DNA of 5,909 bases from Halobacteriales archaeon QS_9_70_65 (GTDB lineage Archaea; Halobacteriota; Halobacteria; Halobacteriales; Haloarculaceae), in contig PXSC01000060.1 of NCBI GenBank assembly GCA_003023535.1, positions 1 to 5,909 of the forward strand, read 5' to 3'. Shown here in pieces: positions 5,124-5,909 of the stretch. Within the stretch, counting starts at the first letter, position 1. Each line of letters opens with the position of its first letter. Below the pieces are notes generated by a model. It had not been told where the DNA came from and did no database searches. It worked only from the letters and a program-made list of their open reading frames with translations. The position numbers were made by a program, and so were the translations under genes.

Positions 5124-5909
5124 TCAGGCGTCGTCGCCGCCGAGCGCCGCGAACGTCTTCTCGGCCCATCGCACCGCGAAGTCGGGCCCGTGGCTACGGT
5201 AGGCCGGCGAGTCCAGCGCGTCGAACGGCTTCGGCACCGCGAGGTCGTGTTTCACCGCCGCACACGCCAGTTCGGCGGCCGAGGCGACGTCCGTCCGGCC
5301 GACCGCCACCTCCGTCGACAGCTCCGACAACCGCGGCTCGAGTCGCTCGCCGGCGTCGACCCACTGGGCGTGCAGCTCCTCGCGGTCGCCCGCCCAGCCG
5401 GCGAACGTCTCCCGGGTGTGGTGGCCGAGGTAGGCGTCGTACAGTGCGGCCGCCAGCTGGTAGGTGTCGGCCGGCGACAGCCCCGTCGCCGCCGACAGCT
5501 CCGGGTAGGCCTCGCGGAAGAAGCCGAGGAAGCTCTCCGGCTTTCCGAGCCCTATCTCGACGAACGCCTCGCCGACGAGGAAGTCGACGAAGCCGTCGGG
5601 CGACCCCTCCAGTCGCGGCTTGACGAACACCGTCGGCGGCTCCGTCTGTCGGGTCCAGGCGACGCCGCCGTCGCCCGGTGCGCCGACCGTGAACTCCCCG
5701 CCGGCGAGCCGCGAGAGCGGTTCCGGGGCGTCGGCCGGCACCCAGTCGGGGTCGTACGCCAGCGGGTCCAGCGAGTCGACGACCGCGAGCAGGGTCTCCG
5801 CGACCGACGGCGGCAGCGTCTCGAAGTCGCCGTCGCTGTCGAGGACCAGCGCCTCGGGGGCGTGGACGTCCCGGACGGCCGCGAGGTCGGCCGACAGCTC
5901 CCGTCGCTC
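5124..5909 (-). CDS. Conserved haloarchaeal protein of unknown function (N-terminus off the right edge)
   Basis: The frame is open from the right edge to the TGA at 5126-5124, giving 261 visible residues; a GTG at 5741 is internal, because the frame continues upstream with normal codon use (APEALVLDSDGDFETLPPSV at visible residues 17-36). The protein is acidic and soluble-looking, with no signal peptide or membrane segment in the visible part. Recognisable stretches are FTVGAPGDGGVAW (73-85), TVFVKPRLEGSP (93-104), an Ala/Leu-rich helical middle, and a C-terminal SHGPDFAVRWAEKTFAAL segment. I recall similar haloarchaeal proteins annotated only as a domain of unknown function (possibly DUF7089), but this is from memory. 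No catalytic motif is evident and I assign no function. It is convergent with the dehydrogenase gene with no bases between the two stop codons. Confidence 0.78.
   Translation of the reverse strand, partial: ERRELSADLAAVRDVHAPEALVLDSDGDFETLPPSVAETLLAVVDSLDPLAYDPDWVPADAPEPLSRLAGGEFTVGAPGDGGVAWTRQTEPPTVFVKPRLEGSPDGFVDFLVGEAFVEIGLGKPESFLGFFREAYPELSAATGLSPADTYQLAAALYDAYLGHHTRETFAGWAGDREELHAQWVDAGERLEPRLSELSTEVAVGRTDVASAAELACAAVKHDLAVPKPFDALDSPAYRSHGPDFAVRWAEKTFAALGGDDA

Noticed and set aside
4295..5623. A plus-strand open frame of 442 codons overlapping the dehydrogenase
   Set aside because: Arg-rich shadow of the dehydrogenase and of the antisense of the next gene; no domain or start signal.

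Overview
The window looks like chromosomal DNA from a haloarchaeon (class Halobacteria). GC content is very high, third codon positions are nearly all G or C, and the proteins are rich in Asp, Glu, Ala and Arg. TATA-like elements sit about 25-28 bases before start codons with no usable Shine-Dalgarno, which is the typical leaderless haloarchaeal arrangement. The protein families present, including a tiny two-CxxC zinc-finger protein and a GlmM-type mutase with an RASGTQP loop, fit that reading. Genus cannot be decided from the sequence.

Layout, left to right: (1) 1-633 (+), the C-terminal half of a phosphoglucosamine/phosphohexose mutase, cut by the window edge. (2) 723-881 (-), a 52-residue zinc-finger microprotein with its own TATA box. 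(3) 951-2039 (-), a class V PLP-dependent aminotransferase/desulfurase-fold enzyme that has the PLP lysine but no desulfurase cysteine loop. (4) 2119-2886 (+), divergent from (3) across 79 bp, an alpha/beta-hydrolase-fold protein whose catalytic Ser and His positions appear to be Gly and Arg. (5) 2977-3660 (+), a stand-alone class I glutamine amidotransferase with an intact Cys-His-Glu triad. (6) 3661-3953, 293 bp with no convincing gene, lower GC, a perfect hairpin and weak inverted repeats. (7) 3954-5123 (+), an acyl-CoA dehydrogenase very close to glutaryl-CoA dehydrogenase. (8) 5124-5909 (-), a conserved-looking haloarchaeal protein of unknown function, convergent with (7) with no spacer and cut by the right edge.

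The genes do not form an obvious pathway or operon. Most seem to have their own leaderless promoter and alternate in strand, as expected of an ordinary haloarchaeal core region. I see no phage, CRISPR, toxin-antitoxin or defence system. The items most worth a second look are the triad-less hydrolase-fold protein, the zinc-finger microprotein and the low-GC block at 3661-3953.
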